From the IMG/VR virus record IMGVR_UViG_3300037560_000144, positions 1 to 23,943 of that record: a stretch of DNA of 23,943 nt. One strand, written 5' to 3'. Shown here piece after piece: positions 23,182 to 23,943 of the stretch. Each line of letters begins with the position of its first letter. The stretch's first letter is position 1. Both the position numbers and the translations under genes were made by a program. Under the pieces are notes generated by a model. It did no database searches. It had not been told where the DNA came from and saw only the letters and a list, made by a program, of their open reading frames with translations. The stretch comes from a virus.

Positions 23182-23667
23182 TCACCCGGTTGGGGGTGTT
23201 TCAGTCTCTGTTGGATCAGGATCTGGCACAGGATCCGGTTCCGGTTCGGGTGTCGGATCAGGCTCGGGCTCAGGAGTTGGCTCTGGCTCAGGCTCAGGTT
23301 CCGGCTCGGGTTCGGGTTCCGGTTCTGGTTCCGGGTCAGGAACTGGAGGTTGATTTGCAGCTTCTTCCTCTTCAGCTCTGCGGCGTGCTTCCTGAATGAC
23401 ATCATGGGCTGCATCGCTTCGCTCCTGCAAAGATGTCCACTCTGCTGCAGTTGGCGCTCGCCCCTCTTCAGCCATGGACTTGATGGTCTCAGCGAACTCT
23501 TTCAGTTCGGTGTGAGCTTCGTCACCGCGTTCCAGAATCTCGCCGAAGAAATTAAGCAACTTCGACGCCTCCGACAATTTCACCATGGAACCTCCGCCGA
23601 GAGCAGGGTTGTTGGTGATCACGGACAGGCCGCGAATAGCGATCAGTATCAGTTGGATTGGATTCAT
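23182..23667 (-). CDS. hypothetical protein with coiled coil and Pro-Glu repeat tail
   Basis: This 161-residue protein is not recognised. It has a short hydrophobic start (PIQLILIAIRGLSVI), a charged helical region (about 28-105) with coiled-coil character, and a tail of about 55 residues made of repeated EP and DP dipeptides (PDPEPEPEP and so on). Pro-Glu runs form stiff extended rods, as in the periplasm-spanning part of TonB. Here the tail could be a spacer on the virion or across the periplasm. The ATG has AAGGAG about eight bases upstream and overlaps the previous stop as ATGA. A virion-associated or lysis-related role cannot be separated from the sequence. Confidence 0.7.
   Translation of the reverse strand: MNPIQLILIAIRGLSVITNNPALGGGSMVKLSEASKLLNFFGEILERGDEAHTELKEFAETIKSMAEEGRAPTAAEWTSLQERSDAAHDVIQEARRRAEEEEAANQPPVPDPEPEPEPEPEPEPEPEPEPTPEPEPDPTPEPEPDPVPDPDPTETETPPTG
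23212..23346 (-). repeat. hexanucleotide-type tandem repeat coding Pro-Glu/Pro-Asp
   Basis: On the + strand it reads as imperfect tandem units such as GGTTCC, GGCTCG, GGTTCG and GGCTCA, encoding EP (and some DP/TP) dipeptides on the - strand. Third-position variation shows the tract is old or selected at protein level. Copy number may vary between related phages through slippage. Confidence 0.8.
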
Positions 23668-23942
23668 TGTTCAGCTCCTTGTACTGCAGATAGTAAATTA
23701 TTGATGAGCGGAACAAGTCTCTCGGTCCAGTTGTTGAGGCTGTTCATGGCATTGATGTACCGTTGTTCACCAGTACCGAACCTCCTAAACTCTTCCTGGA
23801 TCTCTTCGAACTCCAACACTGCCGCGATCAAATCATCGACGACTGCTTTCGCTCGCTCGTCCGCCCTCCCGATAGCAATTATTTGATTGTTAGTTAACTG
23901 ACCACTGGAGACCAGCTTCGCAGCCTGCTCCTCAGCGATAAC
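23664..23942 (-). CDS. hypothetical protein, start missing at window edge
   Basis: The frame is open from the right edge to a TGA at 23664-23666, giving at least 92 residues with no start in view. The sequence is helical and charged (EEQAAKLVSSGQLTNNQ, DERAKAVVDDLIAAVLEFEE, LNNWTERLVPLINNLLSAV), without Cys or a clear membrane segment. Its stop overlaps the start of the Pro-Glu repeat protein by four bases (ATGA), so both are in the same operon and probably coupled. No family was recognised. It is a soluble or virion-associated helical protein. Confidence 0.65.
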   Translation of the reverse strand, partial: VIAEEQAAKLVSSGQLTNNQIIAIGRADERAKAVVDDLIAAVLEFEEIQEEFRRFGTGEQRYINAMNSLNNWTERLVPLINNLLSAVQGAEQ

Positions 23943-23943
23943 A

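Noticed and set aside
23212-23346. CRISPR-like array
   Set aside because: The repeats are short, contiguous and in frame as EP/DP codons; there are no spacers.
22930-23886. + strand frame of 318 residues with Phe/Arg/Gly repeats
   Set aside because: It runs through the complement of the Pro-Glu repeat and across three packed - strand genes with good ribosome binding sites.

Overview
The window looks like part of the genome of a tailed bacteriophage, most likely with a short (podovirus-like) tail, from an uncultured, perhaps aquatic, source. The case rests on a compact phage replication module on the + strand, a small terminase subunit, an SU10-type adaptor, a nozzle-like protein, a tail fibre, and large Gly/Ala-rich virion proteins of the kind common in environmental phage genomes. 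No host gene, tRNA, rRNA, integrase, CRISPR array or insertion sequence was seen. Genes are packed with almost no spacing, and no stretch above 300 bases lacks a gene.

Left arm (1 to about 8.4 kb, + strand): a family A DNA polymerase cut by the window edge, a RecB/Cas4-like iron-sulphur nuclease, an AAA_24/Sak4-like ATPase, a DUF669-type putative ssDNA-binding protein, an SNF2-like helicase and a VRR-NUC-like nuclease. These are followed by small proteins and a MazG-like NTP pyrophosphohydrolase. Together they form a replication and recombination module. At about 7.29 kb a strong sigma70-type promoter with two interleaved dyads begins a second short unit: a zinc ribbon, a basic protein, a HAD-like phosphatase and a small Cys-containing protein.

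Right arm (8.27 kb to the end, - strand, read right to left): two small unknown proteins (the first cut by the window edge), an adaptor, a tail fibre, a nozzle-like protein, a small unknown, then large putative internal or ejection proteins, a small terminase subunit, and a final 972-residue protein with a long disordered RGG/PGG-rich tail. The two arms converge and overlap at 8268-8404. The major capsid protein, portal and large terminase are not in the window; they probably lie beyond the right edge or elsewhere in the genome.

The most interesting signal is at 15.07-15.27 kb. The only sizeable gap in the otherwise gap-free late operon is filled exactly by a -1 frame extension of the upstream virion protein gene. 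The shift would occur at a textbook CCCAAAA slippery heptamer in the correct phase, and the extension ends two bases before the next start codon. This suggests a programmed -1 ribosomal frameshift that adds a 67-residue tail to a virion protein.
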